Below are positions 1 to 10,209 of a DNA stretch of 64,000 bases, in pieces (positions within the stretch are counted from its first letter, which is position 1; each line of letters begins with the position of its first letter). The position numbers were made by a program, and so were the translations under genes. Source of the DNA: Tuctoria greenei (Eukaryota > Streptophyta > Magnoliopsida > Poales > Poaceae); NCBI GenBank assembly GCA_036927565.1, contig JAYESD010000002.1:142111167-142175166 (forward strand), given 5' to 3'. The notes beneath the pieces are model-generated. The model worked only from the letters and a program-made list of their open reading frames with translations. It was not told where the DNA came from and ran no database searches.

Positions 1-931
1 CCGGCATCTTCCGCTGGAGCTCCCTGCTGAACTCTGCCTCCATGTTCAGAGGGAGGAAAGCCGCCGGCGGAGTCAAGTCATCGCCCTCAATGTCGATGTC
101 GTGCTGAAACTTCTTGAGATGAAGCTCCAAAGCTGCGCCTTCCAGATTGGACTTCAATCTGGTGTCAATCCGGTCATCGTCCATCATGCTGTTGAGAGCC
201 CAGGTGAGCTTCTCCCTCTTCTTCAGCGGAGCCCACCTGTTGACCAGGAAGTTGCAGAAGACCACCTGGGGGGTCACCCCTCCTTCCACACATTGGTGGA
301 TCCTGGTCAAGGAAGGGTTGGAGGCCTCCAACAGCACCGGAACTTCACTCCTGGCTTCAGTGTCAATGTTGGGAAGGCCTTCGGGTAGCTCTAGCTTCTC
401 GTGCTCCTCTGCCGTGACGACAATCCAATCCTTCTTCCAGTCGTCCCACTTGCTAGAAGGGAACAACCTCAAGTACTTGTACGGGCATTTCTTGCACTTC
501 ATAAAATAGTAGAAGCCAAGATACTCGTCGCTCTTGCCGGTAGTGTGGATGGTGAAGAAGGTGCAGAAAAGCTCGACGCAGGGGGGAATACCCACCCACA
601 TCTCGCAGAAGTGGACGAAAGTTGACACAAGAAGAATGGAGTGGGGGCCAAGGTGTTACAACTACAGGCCATAGAAGTCTAGTAACATCAAGAGAAAAGT
701 GGAGAAAGGTGGGATCAGTCCCACCATGGCATACGCAGAAAAGTACACTATGTCGTCGGCGCGCTCCTTATTGAACGGGAGCTTGACGGCGCGGACCAGG
801 TGGTTGAAGGAGTGGCTGGATCGCCCCATGTAGGTCCGGACCTTCTTCAAATCGCCTTCGGTCGTGAGACGGCTCTTGCGGAGACCCAACTCCATCGCAG
901 CACGGCGGGGCAAGAGAGGAAAAGCAAGCAA
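1..931 (-). pseudogene. G3a: antisense ORF of a Tat-type Gypsy element (Transposase_28-like), truncated by window edge
   Basis: The minus strand encodes a protein of the 'putative gypsy type transposon' family (Pfam Transposase_28, recognised from memory of its pattern). It starts MLAFPLLPRRAAMELGL at 931, followed by a conserved block with YFSAYAMVGLIPPFSTFLLMLLDFYG. A stop pair near 655-661 interrupts the frame. After it the same frame reads on to base 1 through FVHFCEMWVG, FPSSKWDDWKKDW, EEHEKLELPEGLPN and FLVNRWAPL. The second copy at 34775-36265 is closely similar, which supports the frame. The LTR to the right (1437-2294) has its TATA box on the plus strand, so this gene runs antisense to its element. 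Extra antisense ORFs between pol and the 3' LTR are known in Tat-lineage elements such as Grande and RIRE2. Molecular function is unknown. Confidence 0.75.
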
Positions 932-1436
932 AAGTTTGGAGGATTCGAGCGCAAGTTCAAATGAAGGCGTAAGGAATCCCCAAACGGTGCGCGCTTTCCT
1001 TCTTAAGTAAACCCCCGCAACGCTTGGATGGAAATCGCAGAGGGGCCAACAATACAGTTCAAAAGCTTCACCCTGCCAATGACAAGGGGGCCTGAGGCCA
1101 CCCTGACGATCAAGTCGAGGTCATTACCCCAGGCGAACAGTTGTCATAATGAGAGGCGGGAAACTCGAGGGTGGCGGCTTGACAGGGCGCGCGGAACCGA
1201 TACGGTTTTCGTATTGGGAACCGGCGACCTTCAATTGCGTGAGATCCGCACGCGCAGATCTCACCTGTCGCATCTTGAAGATGCCACACGGCGATGGTTT
1301 AACTGCGAACCACCACCTCAACAGCACACCCAAAGACCCCTGAAGACACGGCGCAAAAATCAAAAGATGGACCCACCTCTGGCAGAATGACTTAATCCAA
1401 AAAAGGTCTCTCCCAAAGGTGGGCCCAGGGGGCCAC
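932..1436 (+). other. G3a non-coding stretch before the 3' LTR, with polypurine tract
   Basis: No credible gene is seen here. It matches 36266-36766 in the second copy closely, including shared GAGATCCGCA and GGCGATGGTTTAAC motifs. It ends in a G-rich run (GGTGGGCCCAGGGGGCCAC) directly against the LTR start TGTCGG. That is the position of a polypurine tract for a plus-oriented element. Short ORFs on both strands are not conserved between the two copies and were not called. Confidence 0.6.
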
Positions 1437-2294
1437 TGTCGGTACCCTGCGTACTGGATACCCCTTGAGACTGCAAAGAGTGCAAAGGAGCTCCACCTAT
1501 CTGAGTTGAAGACCTCCCAAGGCCCCACGTCTCATACGGAACCGGACCTGCCTCCCTTCTATGGTTAGTCCTGGTGCCGCCACTTGTATCGTAAAACCGG
1601 AGCTACATTCCATACATAGGAAAGCTCCGAACTAGATATCTGTGTGACACCCCTGGACCTAACCCCCGATAGAGAGAAGCTCCGGTACCGACATGTGTAC
1701 AACAGCACCGGACCTACTTGTCCAAGACAGTAAGCTCCGGAGCTGCCACGCATCCAACCGTCGGACCTTGAACTTCAACAGACAGATTGGTGGACCTACA
1801 ACGGCTCCGACCTTCAAGGAACAATTAAAGCTTCAAGACCCGATTATGTATCATTAATGCTATCTTAATGACACACGATCGGAGGACCCTTAATACCAGT
1901 AATGCCGCCATCAAGGCGCGTTATCACGCTGTTAAGGGGAATTAAGTACATTAATTGTGTATTAAGCATTAGTAATCGCAAGGGCCACATGTTGGGCCAG
2001 GCTGAAGATGTAACGACCAGTACTTGTACTATAAAAGGACTGATCGAGCGATACACAGGTGAGCTCCAGCTTTTGGCTCCCAGACACTCTGGACGTTGGA
2101 CTCACACTTAAGCGCTCAGACGCTCAATACAACAACAACACACACCCGTGGAGTAGGGTATTACGCTCAGGCGGTCCGAACTACGTAAATACTCGTGTCA
2201 AATTGCCACCTTCTTCTGAATCTCCGCGCGCCCTAACCTAACTACAAAACTCTACGGGCTACCAACGGTAGTACCGGGAGAATTGCCGGAATCA
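1437..2294 (+). repeat. G3a 3' LTR (Tat-type Gypsy)
   Basis: This LTR starts TGTCGGTACCC and ends near ATCA/ATCACA. The exact last base is uncertain by two nucleotides. It aligns along its whole length with 36767-37597, for example the shared GCGCGTTATCAC block, GGGCCACATG, a TATA box and GGAGTAGGGT. The second copy is diverged (visibly more than 10%), so both are old. Orientation is plus, judged from the TATA box and the polypurine tract at the left edge. The matching 5' LTR lies outside the window. Confidence 0.75.
2030..2036 (+). promoter_or_regulatory. TATA box of the G3a LTR
   Basis: TATAAAA lies at the expected two-thirds point of the LTR. The same site is kept in the G3b LTR at 37367-37373, followed by a similar GTACAGAG/ATACACAGG start-site region. 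It fixes the transcription direction of the G3 family as plus and therefore makes the linked ORF antisense. Confidence 0.6.
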
Positions 2295-2296
2295 CA

Positions 2297-2960
2297 CTCT
2301 GACAGAAGGCAATTTACAGAACAATTTTGAAAAAAGACACGAATACGACAACGAGAACCACTGGCAGATCAGATGGGACGAGTATATCTGTGTACCGATT
2401 TGAAGTCGGAGGAACCATTGTAGATGTAGATGCAGATCTGAGTCGCTGCAGACGTTGATGGTGACGTTGGACAACAGCGCCCGATTTTCTCGATAGGCGA
2501 CCCGTGATGGACAACGCAAGAAGTCGTGCGAAGCGCTCCCCAAAAACCTTATCTGCCCTCTCCTGGTGTAGGATCACAAGAGCGAGCGGTTCCAAAGACC
2601 TTCTCTTCCAGTCGTTGGTGCACGCCGGCGCTCGGGATGGAGTAGACTAGATGGCGGCGCAAGTAACACAAACATGAACTGATTTGATATGATTGTAGGA
2701 TGTCTGCTCTGTCGTGCACGCCCGCTTTTATAGAGTCTTGAGAGGTGGTTTGGTTGCGATCCGAAGAATTCGCACCGGAACTGACTCGGTCATTGTAGAC
2801 GCGTCCGTCTTCAATCTGAACTTTGTCAAACTCAGAAGCTCAAAATTCGAAAGCCTAAAAACCAATTAAATTTTCTACAAATATATAAAAGCTAAGCTCG
2901 ACTCGAATTCACACAAACACGCGCGTGCGTGCAGGCATGGCGCCGCGAGGTGAGCTAGGA
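2297..2960 (-). repeat. Possible retroelement LTR fragment, minus orientation
   Basis: No intact gene is seen. A minus-strand TATA box (TATAAAA, plus-strand 2726-2732) precedes a stretch resembling the transcribed end of a grass LTR (ATCACAAGAGCGAGCGGTTCC is a familiar motif). Minus-strand ORFs at 2292-2595 overlap one another in different frames and show no domain. I read this as a truncated LTR or solo piece, without a confirmed partner in the window. Confidence 0.3.
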
Positions 2961-3009
2961 GAAGGAGGAGAAACGCGTGTGGACCACCCCTCTCTTCTCC
3001 ACTTTTCTC

Positions 3010-3497
3010 TATAGGTGGCCAACGGGTCGTGCCGGGCCAGCGCAGCCCGAGCCCGGCGAGGCTCGTGCCTCAAAAACCTCGGCTCGCCACGGCCTGGGAA
3101 AAAATCGGGCCGCGCCGGCCCGACCCGCAAGCTGAAGGTTCAGGCCCGGGCACAGCCCAAACTCAATTTAAGCATGTCGGCCCGCGCCGGACTGTCAATG
3201 GGTCGTGTCGTGCCATGCTGGCCCGTAGCTTGTTTCAGTTAAAAAGACACTAAAAACTGCAAAAAGACATTATTCGGGCCTAAATGGGTCGTGTCGGGCC
3301 GGACCAGCCCGCCGTGCCGGCTGTGCCGGGCCTAAACGGGTCGTGCCTGCAAGCCCGACGGGCGGGATGTCTAAGCCTGGGCACGGCCCGCACCGGGCTT
3401 CAGCTCAGCCCGGGATCGTTTTTTCGGGTCGTGCTGGGTTCGGACCGTGTTTTTTTTTCGAGCTTTCGTGCCGGCCCAGCCCATTTGGCCACCTATA
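3010..3497. mobile_element. Non-autonomous DNA transposon (MITE-like) with 13-bp perfect inverted ends
   Basis: TATAGGTGGCCAA at 3010-3022 is exactly inverted at 3485-3497. The 488-bp interior is very GC-rich. It is built from degenerate repeats of a GGGTCGTGCCGGGCC-like unit near 3025, 3189, 3285, 3337 and 3425. Both flanks contain TTCTCT, but no clean 8-bp target duplication is visible. The ends resemble hAT-type ends of grasses, while a simple TA duplication would fit other families. No transposase is encoded. Confidence 0.6.
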
Positions 3498-4854
3498 CTT
3501 CTCTCACACTCAAGGAGTGAAAGAACAACTTCTCTTATATCTCTCATATATGTAGAGCTTGCTCCCTCGAACTTCCATATGAGGCAAACCTCTTAGCATC
3601 ACCTTGTCTTGCCTCGACGGGTCTTTGAGATTTTATAGAAATTATTTCAGAATATTATGTGGGTCAAACCTATTTATTTTATGAGTAACCATAAGTTAAT
3701 ACTAATGTAGAATGCTGCCCTTTCAAAAAAGAAAGTCATAAGCTAACAGTAACAGAACGTGTATGACACACCACACATATCAGATACGCGGTATCAAGCA
3801 AGATATGAATCCAAAGTTATCTTCCATTTTTTCCTTTTGAAAACTACAGGAGCCTAATTTAAATCATGACCCATCTCTCTCTCACTTTCTCTAGAGTCTA
3901 GACCTGGGACATTGCATGTGTCTTTCTCTCTAGTAGAGTCTAGACCTGGGACAGATGCATGTCATATCTAGTCCCGGCATCTCCATCCTACTGCTACTCT
4001 GGCGTGTGATACCAGCCACATCTGGTCGCATCGCAACGGATCGATTGCAACGGCTTGCTGGCAGCACATGATGCCAGTAGTCCCGTGATAGCTTTGTTTC
4101 TCGTTTTGCTTGTGTTGCATGGGCATGGTTCAGGGCAGCCTTTGGTTTATCATCTGTCTCGGTCGAATGGAAGCTCTGCTCACTCGTCAACTGTCCCGGT
4201 TCATAGGTGCAGTAGCGTGGGCACCAAACATGATGATGAATCTCGTCAACCTCATGCAATCATGCTAAACCAGTGACAAGTACTCAACTAGCGGCATAAT
4301 GAACCAGAAAAGGATTTTTAAGCTGGTATGGCGTGGAAGTGGCGGATCGCACACCACACTTAAAGTTGTGGTAACAAGCGTGCGCTTCAGAACCTACCCT
4401 ACAAAGAGAGACAGGTGTCTAGTATATGGCTTCAGAACCTACCCTACACAGAGAGACAGGTATCTAATATGTGGGGACAACCCGAATTTTTTATTAGTCC
4501 CTTTTCTAAAGTCTACTCAATATTTATAAATTTAGAAGATTTAGAGAAAGATAGTGAAAAATACAAAAAGATAAGTGTATAGAGGATGTTTTAGAGGATA
4601 CCTCTCTGCAGATAGTCTAAGGCTTATTCTAGAAAGTTAATTCGTGGAATAAGTGAGGACGCTAGGTGTCATCAAATTTACACCCCTTTGTTATATCAAA
4701 GAGTTGTTGGAAATATTCTAATGATCAGTTTTACTTGGCTGGCTGGTTAGGATTTCACATCTAAATAAATTTTAATACAAATCGATGATATCAATTTTCA
4801 GTTATATCATTCATACATTTTTATAATAATATATAACCCGTAAATTCTTACTCT
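3498..4854. other. Gene-free spacer
   Basis: Mostly AT-rich sequence. A direct repeat of about 30 bp (AGAGTCTAGACCTGGGACA) occurs at 3891-3911 and 3926-3952. Another imperfect pair (CTTCAGAACCTACCCTACA) lies at 4384-4403 and 4430-4449. A 109-codon minus ORF at 3930-4259 has no recognisable domain and a composition expected by chance. No gene is supported. Confidence 0.5.
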
Positions 4855-5655
4855 CGGGGCCGGCTTTAGGCCTTGGCGAGAGGAGTGACCTAGGGTCCAG
4901 GTCAGAGAGGGCCCCAGATATTGATCATATTTATAGTCCACACGTCTCACGTCAACTCTATTTGAATCCGGTTAAATCTATATTTGATCAATGTTTTATG
5001 TAATTTTGATCAACTTTAATAATAGAAGAATTGTATTTTTTAAATTTATCATGAAATTTTTTTATAACGTATAGTTTACAAATTATTAAAATTAATAGAA
5101 TCTATAAAAATGATGGGCAAAGATGTGTTTGACTAAAGTAGAAGTAAAATTGAGCATGGACAGGAGTACTACTTAGCCCAAAGTTTTGCTCAACTCAATA
5201 CAGTTTCTGCACCCCCAAAGCATCATGCAACCCATGTACGTGTGTACACTTCCTAAGATGTGGTGGGATACGCTTTACAAAAATGCAAGATATTCTAGTT
5301 AAGAAGGGTTTGTATAAGGAGTACCATCCTTAATGATTTTACATCAAGAGATGCTAGGTAATTGTTTTTTGTGGCTAGCCCGAAGGTTGGTTTCTAAGTG
5401 GTGCAGTTGAAGTTTTGTTTTGTCATTTGATGTAGTAATCATATTAGCTCTATCTTTATGTAAGTTTTATTGAAATCATATTTGTCAAGAACGAAGCATT
5501 TATTCTTAAAGTTCATTTCAATTATGTTTTAATATTTATCTTTTTAACATCATGTGTATATTACGTGTGTATATATGTATATATATATATAGTAAGCGAA
5601 ACATATATTTACATAGCTTAAGGGGGCCAAAGTACTGAGTTCGCCTAAGGGCATT
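4855..5655. mobile_element. Decayed hAT-like remnant
   Basis: The left end carries GGGGCCGGCTTTAGGCC with a following GGGCCCCAG-type motif. The right end carries AAGGGGGCCAAAGTACTGAG and TTCGCCTAAGGGC. This is the pattern of degraded grass hAT elements with GGGCCGGCC-rich ends. The inside is AT-rich and non-coding, with a TA microsatellite. The ends are not a clean inverted repeat, so the call is tentative. Confidence 0.3.
5571..5591. repeat. TA microsatellite
   Basis: A run of alternating A and T with one G interruption. Simple-sequence repeat, no function inferred. Confidence 0.8.
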
Positions 5656-5910
5656 CGAAAATATAGAGGTGATCCTGCTTACACTAATTTATGGGTCAAA
5701 CTCGAATTTGGATAGAGACATGTTTATGGCAATGAGGCTGTTATGATGGTAGGTTATAATTAGTTTTCTAGATAGGGTACAAAATCATGTACTATATTGA
5801 AAAAAAAAACAGATAAGGAGGCTCAATACACATCCGTTCAGTATTTTCTGACAATTCGTACCTGAAATACAGACTCCAAAAAGGATCTAGTAGTCGTTCA
5901 TCTTTTGATA

Positions 5911-5995
5911 TAATCCATCCATTTCATTTTATTTAATGCTAGTCAGTTTGAAATTAAACTAACGATCGTTAAATAAAATGAAAGAAGGGAGTACT
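5911..5995. mobile_element. Stowaway-like mini fold-back element in the PKS 3' flank
   Basis: TTCATTTTATTTAA at 5923-5936 is perfectly inverted at 5969-5982, leaving a 32-base loop. The outer sequence (ATCCATCC on the left, GAAGGGAGTAC on the right) resembles the CTCCCTCC end of Stowaway MITEs. It starts about 47 bases beyond the stop codon of the PKS-like gene, so it probably lies in that gene's 3' UTR and would form a hairpin in its RNA. Confidence 0.6.
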
Positions 5996-6041
5996 AATTA
6001 CCATGGTATGCATTTGCGTAGAAGCAAAAGGCAACAAAGAA

Positions 6042-7226
6042 TCAGACTCCATTCCGCGCCTTCTGCAAGCCTTCACAGCGCCGCCGTGGCGCTTTGGGCA
6101 CGGCCTTTGTCGTCGCGGACACTTCCACGGCCCTGTGGCTGACGCACCCAGAGAGCAGTGCGGCTGGCCGGTCCCGATTCTGCTTCCCCGCGGCAGGGCC
6201 TCTCCCGCCGTCACGTCCTCGGTGGCTGCTGCCGGTTATCCATCTGGCGGAGACGCGGTCACCGCGCTCCGACGCGTCCGCGGTGGCCACGCTCCACTGG
6301 ATGCTCGCCTCGCTGAGCTCGTAGGGGCAGTCGTCGATCATGAGGCTCTTTATCTCGAACAGGTCCGAGCTCGACTCGCTCCCGGCGTCGTCGTCGTCTT
6401 CGTCTTCGTGCTCGTTGCCGTCGCCGATGCGGCCGTTCGCAGGCACTTTGGCTCTGACCGGAGCCACGAGCGTGAAGCTTCTTCGCCTAGAGCTTGAGGA
6501 TGTGAACTCGGCCGCCTTGTCCTCTCGTATCACCTCCCGCCCGATGGCAGCCACTTTCGCCGTGCCAAGATTCAGATTTGGCGGGAGAGGAGCAGCCAGC
6601 ACCACGCCATGGTTGCTGCCGTCTCCAGCGAGGCCAAGGGCAGCCTTTTGCATCCTCAGCTCCCTGTACCAGTCGATCATGCTCGCCACCGGCTCACCGG
6701 TGCCGGGGACTTCCTTCGCCACACCGCTGTCGATGCGAACGGACCGCTTCCCGGAGCACGACCGCATGAGCGCGCCAACCTGTACGCAGCACTTCTTCTC
6801 ACGGCGATCACGCCGGCGGCGACCGCCACGGAGGAGCATGGTCTGGCTGTTGGCACAGCTGGTAGCCGAGCTTGCGCTCACGCTCGCCGCCACCGGTTTG
6901 GCCACCGCCGCTGCCGGCCTGGCACTGGCGGCGACCATCTCCAACGGCGCCGACGGCACTAGCACCGCGACGCCGTCCTCTTTACGACGGTTGCCATCCA
7001 TCGCGCCCTTGAAGTACCGCTCGGCAGCGAACACGTCGAGCTCTCCGTCGGCATACGTACGCCGCCGGCTCACTGCGCCCTGCGGCTGATCCGGCCGCGC
7101 CCCACGGCCAGCGTCGACGTCCCAGCCGATGTCAAGGTACCTCGAAAGGGAGCCGTTCCGGTGCCTCCCGATCGTCGCCTCGTCGAAGGTGACCACCTTG
7201 CCACCACCATTTCTTGATTGCTCCAT
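6042..7226 (-). CDS. PHYTOCHROME KINASE SUBSTRATE (PKS)-like protein
   Basis: A single uninterrupted 394-residue ORF with strong coding character, unlike the elements around it. PKS family proteins are plant-specific, plasma-membrane-associated partners of phytochromes and phototropins that act in phototropism and growth orientation. Visible family motifs are: DVFAAERYFKGAM (residues 64-76); a CANSQTMLL segment (about 124-132) corresponding to the family's WNSQ block; a Cys-rich CC...CSGKRSV stretch (146-163); an acidic run (272-280); and SSSDLFEI with YELSEASIQWSV (286-313), the most diagnostic block. LLSGCVSHRAVEV near the C-terminus also fits. The start was chosen because ACCATGG is a near-ideal context and a TATA-like site lies about 70 bases upstream. 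PKS genes are usually intronless, as here. The paralogue cannot be assigned. Family assignment is from motif recall, not a search. Confidence 0.8.
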   Translation of the reverse strand: MEQSRNGGGKVVTFDEATIGRHRNGSLSRYLDIGWDVDAGRGARPDQPQGAVSRRRTYADGELDVFAAERYFKGAMDGNRRKEDGVAVLVPSAPLEMVAASARPAAAVAKPVAASVSASSATSCANSQTMLLRGGRRRRDRREKKCCVQVGALMRSCSGKRSVRIDSGVAKEVPGTGEPVASMIDWYRELRMQKAALGLAGDGSNHGVVLAAPLPPNLNLGTAKVAAIGREVIREDKAAEFTSSSSRRRSFTLVAPVRAKVPANGRIGDGNEHEDEDDDDAGSESSSDLFEIKSLMIDDCPYELSEASIQWSVATADASERGDRVSARWITGSSHRGRDGGRGPAAGKQNRDRPAALLSGCVSHRAVEVSATTKAVPKAPRRRCEGLQKARNGV

Positions 7227-7297
7227 GGTGCACCAGACCAGCTAGTTAAGTATCAGGAAAATGGCGTCACAAGAAGAAATGTCGCGAATACGCACAG

Positions 7298-7305
7298 CTA
7301 TATAG
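7298..7305 (-). promoter_or_regulatory. Candidate TATA box of the PKS-like gene
   Basis: CTATATAG, 72 bases upstream of the start codon, is the best TATA-like site in the upstream region. It is a palindrome, so strand is inferred only from the gene. A short 5' UTR of about 40 bases would follow. Confidence 0.4.
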
Positions 7306-7384
7306 ACAACAACAGGAAAAAATATAGAAAAATAAACTTCACCAACTTCTAATATTACAAAATATATTTTATTATCGGGAATAC

Positions 7385-8030
7385 TATCTATCAGTTGCCT
7401 GATTTATAGAAAAAAGTCAGGCGCCGCCCACGACCGTTGATGTGCATCAAGATCCGTGCGGAGCATCACCATATCAACTAGCCTCCAGCGTCGGCCCTAA
7501 TCTCTCGACGTTTCTTCCTCCTCCCGACTTTCGGACGGGCGGCAGCCGAGCGACGGTGGCGGCCGAGCGGCACGGACGGTGGAGCCTGCGTCGACGCGTG
7601 GCGCGGCGGAGTAGCCCGCAACAGCGGCGGTGCTCCCGGCACGATGGAGAGGCGCGCGACGGAGCTCGCATCGACGCGCGTGGCGCGGAACGGTAGAGGA
7701 GTCCGCGGCGGCGGCGGTGCTCCCGGCGCGATGGCGGAGCGCACGGCGGCACGATGGAGGAGTGCGCCGGCGGCGGCGGCGGCGCCGGCCCGCCGGAACC
7801 AAATCAGATGAGTATTTTTTTGGAATTGTTAATCTGAAGTTGTAATTCGTAATTGTAAGGACTATGTTAATTATAAAATCATCAAACAAGAAAATTTGTG
7901 ATTGATTGAGCTATAGAATAAAGGATTAACAATCAACCGAATAATTAGTGATTAATGACTGTAATTAGTTGCCAACGACTGGGTGTCTCAAATTTTCTCA
8001 AATTCCAGGCGCCTGACAAATAGACAGACC
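7385..8030. mobile_element. GC-rich non-autonomous transposon-like block upstream of PKS
   Basis: GTCAGGCGCC on the left (about 7415-7424) is mirrored by GGCGCCTGAC on the right (about 8009-8018). The left arm is preceded by TTGCCTGATTTATAG. The middle (7440-7800) is a strongly GC-rich CGG/GCC-rich block with open frames on both strands, typical of compositional artefacts rather than genes. The right portion is AT-rich. I infer a MITE or Mutator-like non-autonomous element of about 650 bp; no target duplication was confirmed. Confidence 0.4.
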
Positions 8031-8724
8031 CTTTTATTATTCAGAAGACAAAAATTGTTGCTAATTAAACTGTCTCTATGAAGCAATAGGAAGGAGATGA
8101 GGGCGTCGTGAACTTGTTTACTGAGAGGATTGTTGGAACCCTGAGAACCATGTGTTTTCTTTTGCCTGACAATATTTCTTCAATAATTTGGACCTTTAAA
8201 TTTAGTTGGCGCCTTGACATCCACAAGTCATTGGAGTTTGATGCAGCTTTGATACACCTGCAAACAACTTAATTTCGAACTGTTCTGCAGTGGGAATCTG
8301 AAAGTGACATGCTAAATGCGACAGGGAAACATTGGCCCCTAGACCGAGGAAGACAACAAATTTGAGGAGCAATTATGCATGTCTCCAGGTAAGACATGTG
8401 CTAATTTCCGGGAGAAAAATATCGAGCGAACATGATTGCGAAACCAGTCGCTGTATATTTATTTGTCCAAATGACATGTACGTAGCCAAGGAAACAAAAG
8501 GTTACCATCTAGTTCTGTTCGGTTGTCCAAATGGAGAGTTGGACTATCTGCGGCTCATTGCAAACAGTTCATCCGTAGGCGTTGAACAACTTACAGTCTT
8601 AGGTGTCCGCATTGATATATTGTAAAGCATACTAGATATGTGTAAATTGAGAGAAGACACTGTAAAAGTAGAAAAAAATAATGTCTAGAATATGCTTTAG
8701 AGGAAACGAGTGTGGATAACCTTA
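8031..8724. other. Spacer with no supported gene
   Basis: An open stretch of 97 codons at 8332-8625 begins at a non-ATG codon and shows no domain. No repeats, tRNA or promoter pattern was recognised. Confidence 0.4.
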
Positions 8725-8762
8725 GGCTCCTTTTACCATAGCTTCACAGAGTTGACTCTCTA

Positions 8763-9350
8763 GATTCCCAGAAGATCCTTGCCTTCTTCTGATGTCTTAT
8801 GGAGGAATGATCCTCCAGCCGTAATGTCAAGATGTAGGGCATATTCTTCGTTCAATCCCATGTAAAAGTGTTGCAAAAGCAACGGATCAGGAATGAACAA
8901 ATCTAGACCGGAATTCCTCAAAAGAGAAAATCTATCTCAAGATGCATTTATAGACTCCTTCTCCATCTGCTAGAAGCATAGTACTTCCTTTCATAAGAAA
9001 ACAATTCGAGCAATTGGAAAGAAAGTAAGACAAAATCTGTCTCGTAATTCATTCCAATTCCCGTTTGTTTTCCCAACGTTGTGGTCGTACTATTTGGCTT
9101 TTTCCTTGATGGAAAAAGGAAACAACTTCCATTTGAGAGTTTCCTGTGTCATACTTTTGATTAGAAGACATGAAAACAGTTATTCGAACTCTCGTAGATG
9201 ATGGTAAGGGTTAAACATCGACGGAACCAAACAGTGTTCATTGTACCATTCCAGGCAACACATGCCCGTCTACAACCATATTGTTAATGTGAGAACCGGG
9301 TCTACACATTCCAGGATCGCAGAGGGTGGTGTCATGCGATGCAACATCAA
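8763..9350 (-). pseudogene. Decayed Gypsy gag fragment (Retrotrans_gag, Athila-like)
   Basis: Minus-strand translation across several frame changes gives the classic gag core. Near 9010-9128 it reads KLFPFSIKEKAK, a stop, then YDHNVGKTNGNWNELRDRF and CLTFFPIARIV. Nearer the left end it reads PDPLLLQHFYMGLNEE and LDITAGGSF. These blocks match the Retrotrans_gag domain of Athila/Tat-type Gypsy elements. Several stops and frameshifts show it is dead. No LTR belonging to it was found, and the neighbouring LTR fragment is of a different family and in the opposite orientation. Confidence 0.65.
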
Positions 9351-9409
9351 ACATCACACAAGAAAATAATACATAAAATACAATTTTTTATTGATATAAG
9401 CAGTCTCCA

Positions 9410-10015
9410 TTAACTCTTCATCACCAAACCCTAATCGTCAAGATTTAAGTTTCACACCCAATTATCAATCCTTAGATCTCTAAACTCACGGTATGCACTC
9501 TACATTCACTTTCCCACGTGAGTTTACCTCAAATTTTCGTTGTCTAGGAAACCCTAGTTGTTGTTTTCTGGAGAGGGCGGGCTAGTCCGACCCCCTGAAC
9601 AGATTAGTCCGGTCTTGCTGTCTGTTTTGTACTGAATTAATTCCAATTTGACTCAAATCAATTCGAAATTTGTTCAAACTTGTTATAAACCATTGTAACT
9701 AGTTAGTAAACATTAACTCATTATCAAGTTTTGCCTCACAATTGCATAAATCATGCATAACGTGGCATATTGAGTAATATATGAGCATTTCTTGATTGTA
9801 ATGTCTATTTTATATGTTTGTTGCGCAGAATAGAAGGTGTTGCACTAGAGGATGTTGTCGAGGACCTCTAGTACCAGAACTTCAAAGCGTTTGACCCAAA
9901 CCAAGCTCAAGAGCAAGGCAAGTGTTCTTGATCATTTTGATCCTATTTTAAATGTTTCATTTGAAAAACCGCAGTCATTTTATTAAGGGATTTTCTATGA
10001 TTCACTAGAATAAAC
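9410..10015 (+). repeat. Old fragment of the G2-family Gypsy LTR
   Basis: It aligns with 19090-19725, the plus-strand G2-family LTR. Shared landmarks include CCCTAATCGTCAAGAT/CCCTAGATCGTCAAGAT, two GACTAGTCCG-type palindromes near 9590-9615, AACTAGTTRGTRAACATTAA, CATATTGAGTAATAT and GAGCAAGGCAAGTGT. Divergence is much higher than among the other copies, so this is the oldest copy in the window. Both LTR ends are missing. Confidence 0.65.
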
Positions 10016-10209
10016 TTTTAGAAATAGAACAGAGAATTCTTCACAGAATTAGGAGAATATTTTTTTTTTTCAAATCCCAACTTCTTAGTTCATTTCAAAG
10101 AATCACTTCAGAGAAACAACCAAGAATCAATTATTCTGAAAACAGTGTTTGACACAACTTCCTAATTTTGTCTGAGAATGAGCTCCGTGAAGCTCTGCCA
10201 AAGGGAGTC

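Noticed and set aside
1..931. Reading G3a as a minus-strand element with gag next to a 5' LTR
   Set aside because: TATA boxes in both G3 LTRs and the G-rich tract before TGTCGG fit only a plus orientation, and no primer-binding site is found at the inner LTR edge. The ORF is therefore antisense.
2292..2595. Two overlapping minus-strand ORFs
   Set aside because: Different frames over the same bases, no domain, and sequence pattern of a retroelement LTR.
3930..4259. 109-codon minus-strand ORF
   Set aside because: No domain, no promoter or splice context, and the opposite strand is open as well.
7442..7889. Arg/Ala-rich ORFs on both strands
   Set aside because: GC-rich trinucleotide composition opens several frames at once; the block looks like transposon sequence.
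8332..8625. 97-codon plus-strand ORF
   Set aside because: It starts at a non-ATG codon and has no recognisable similarity or exon partners.
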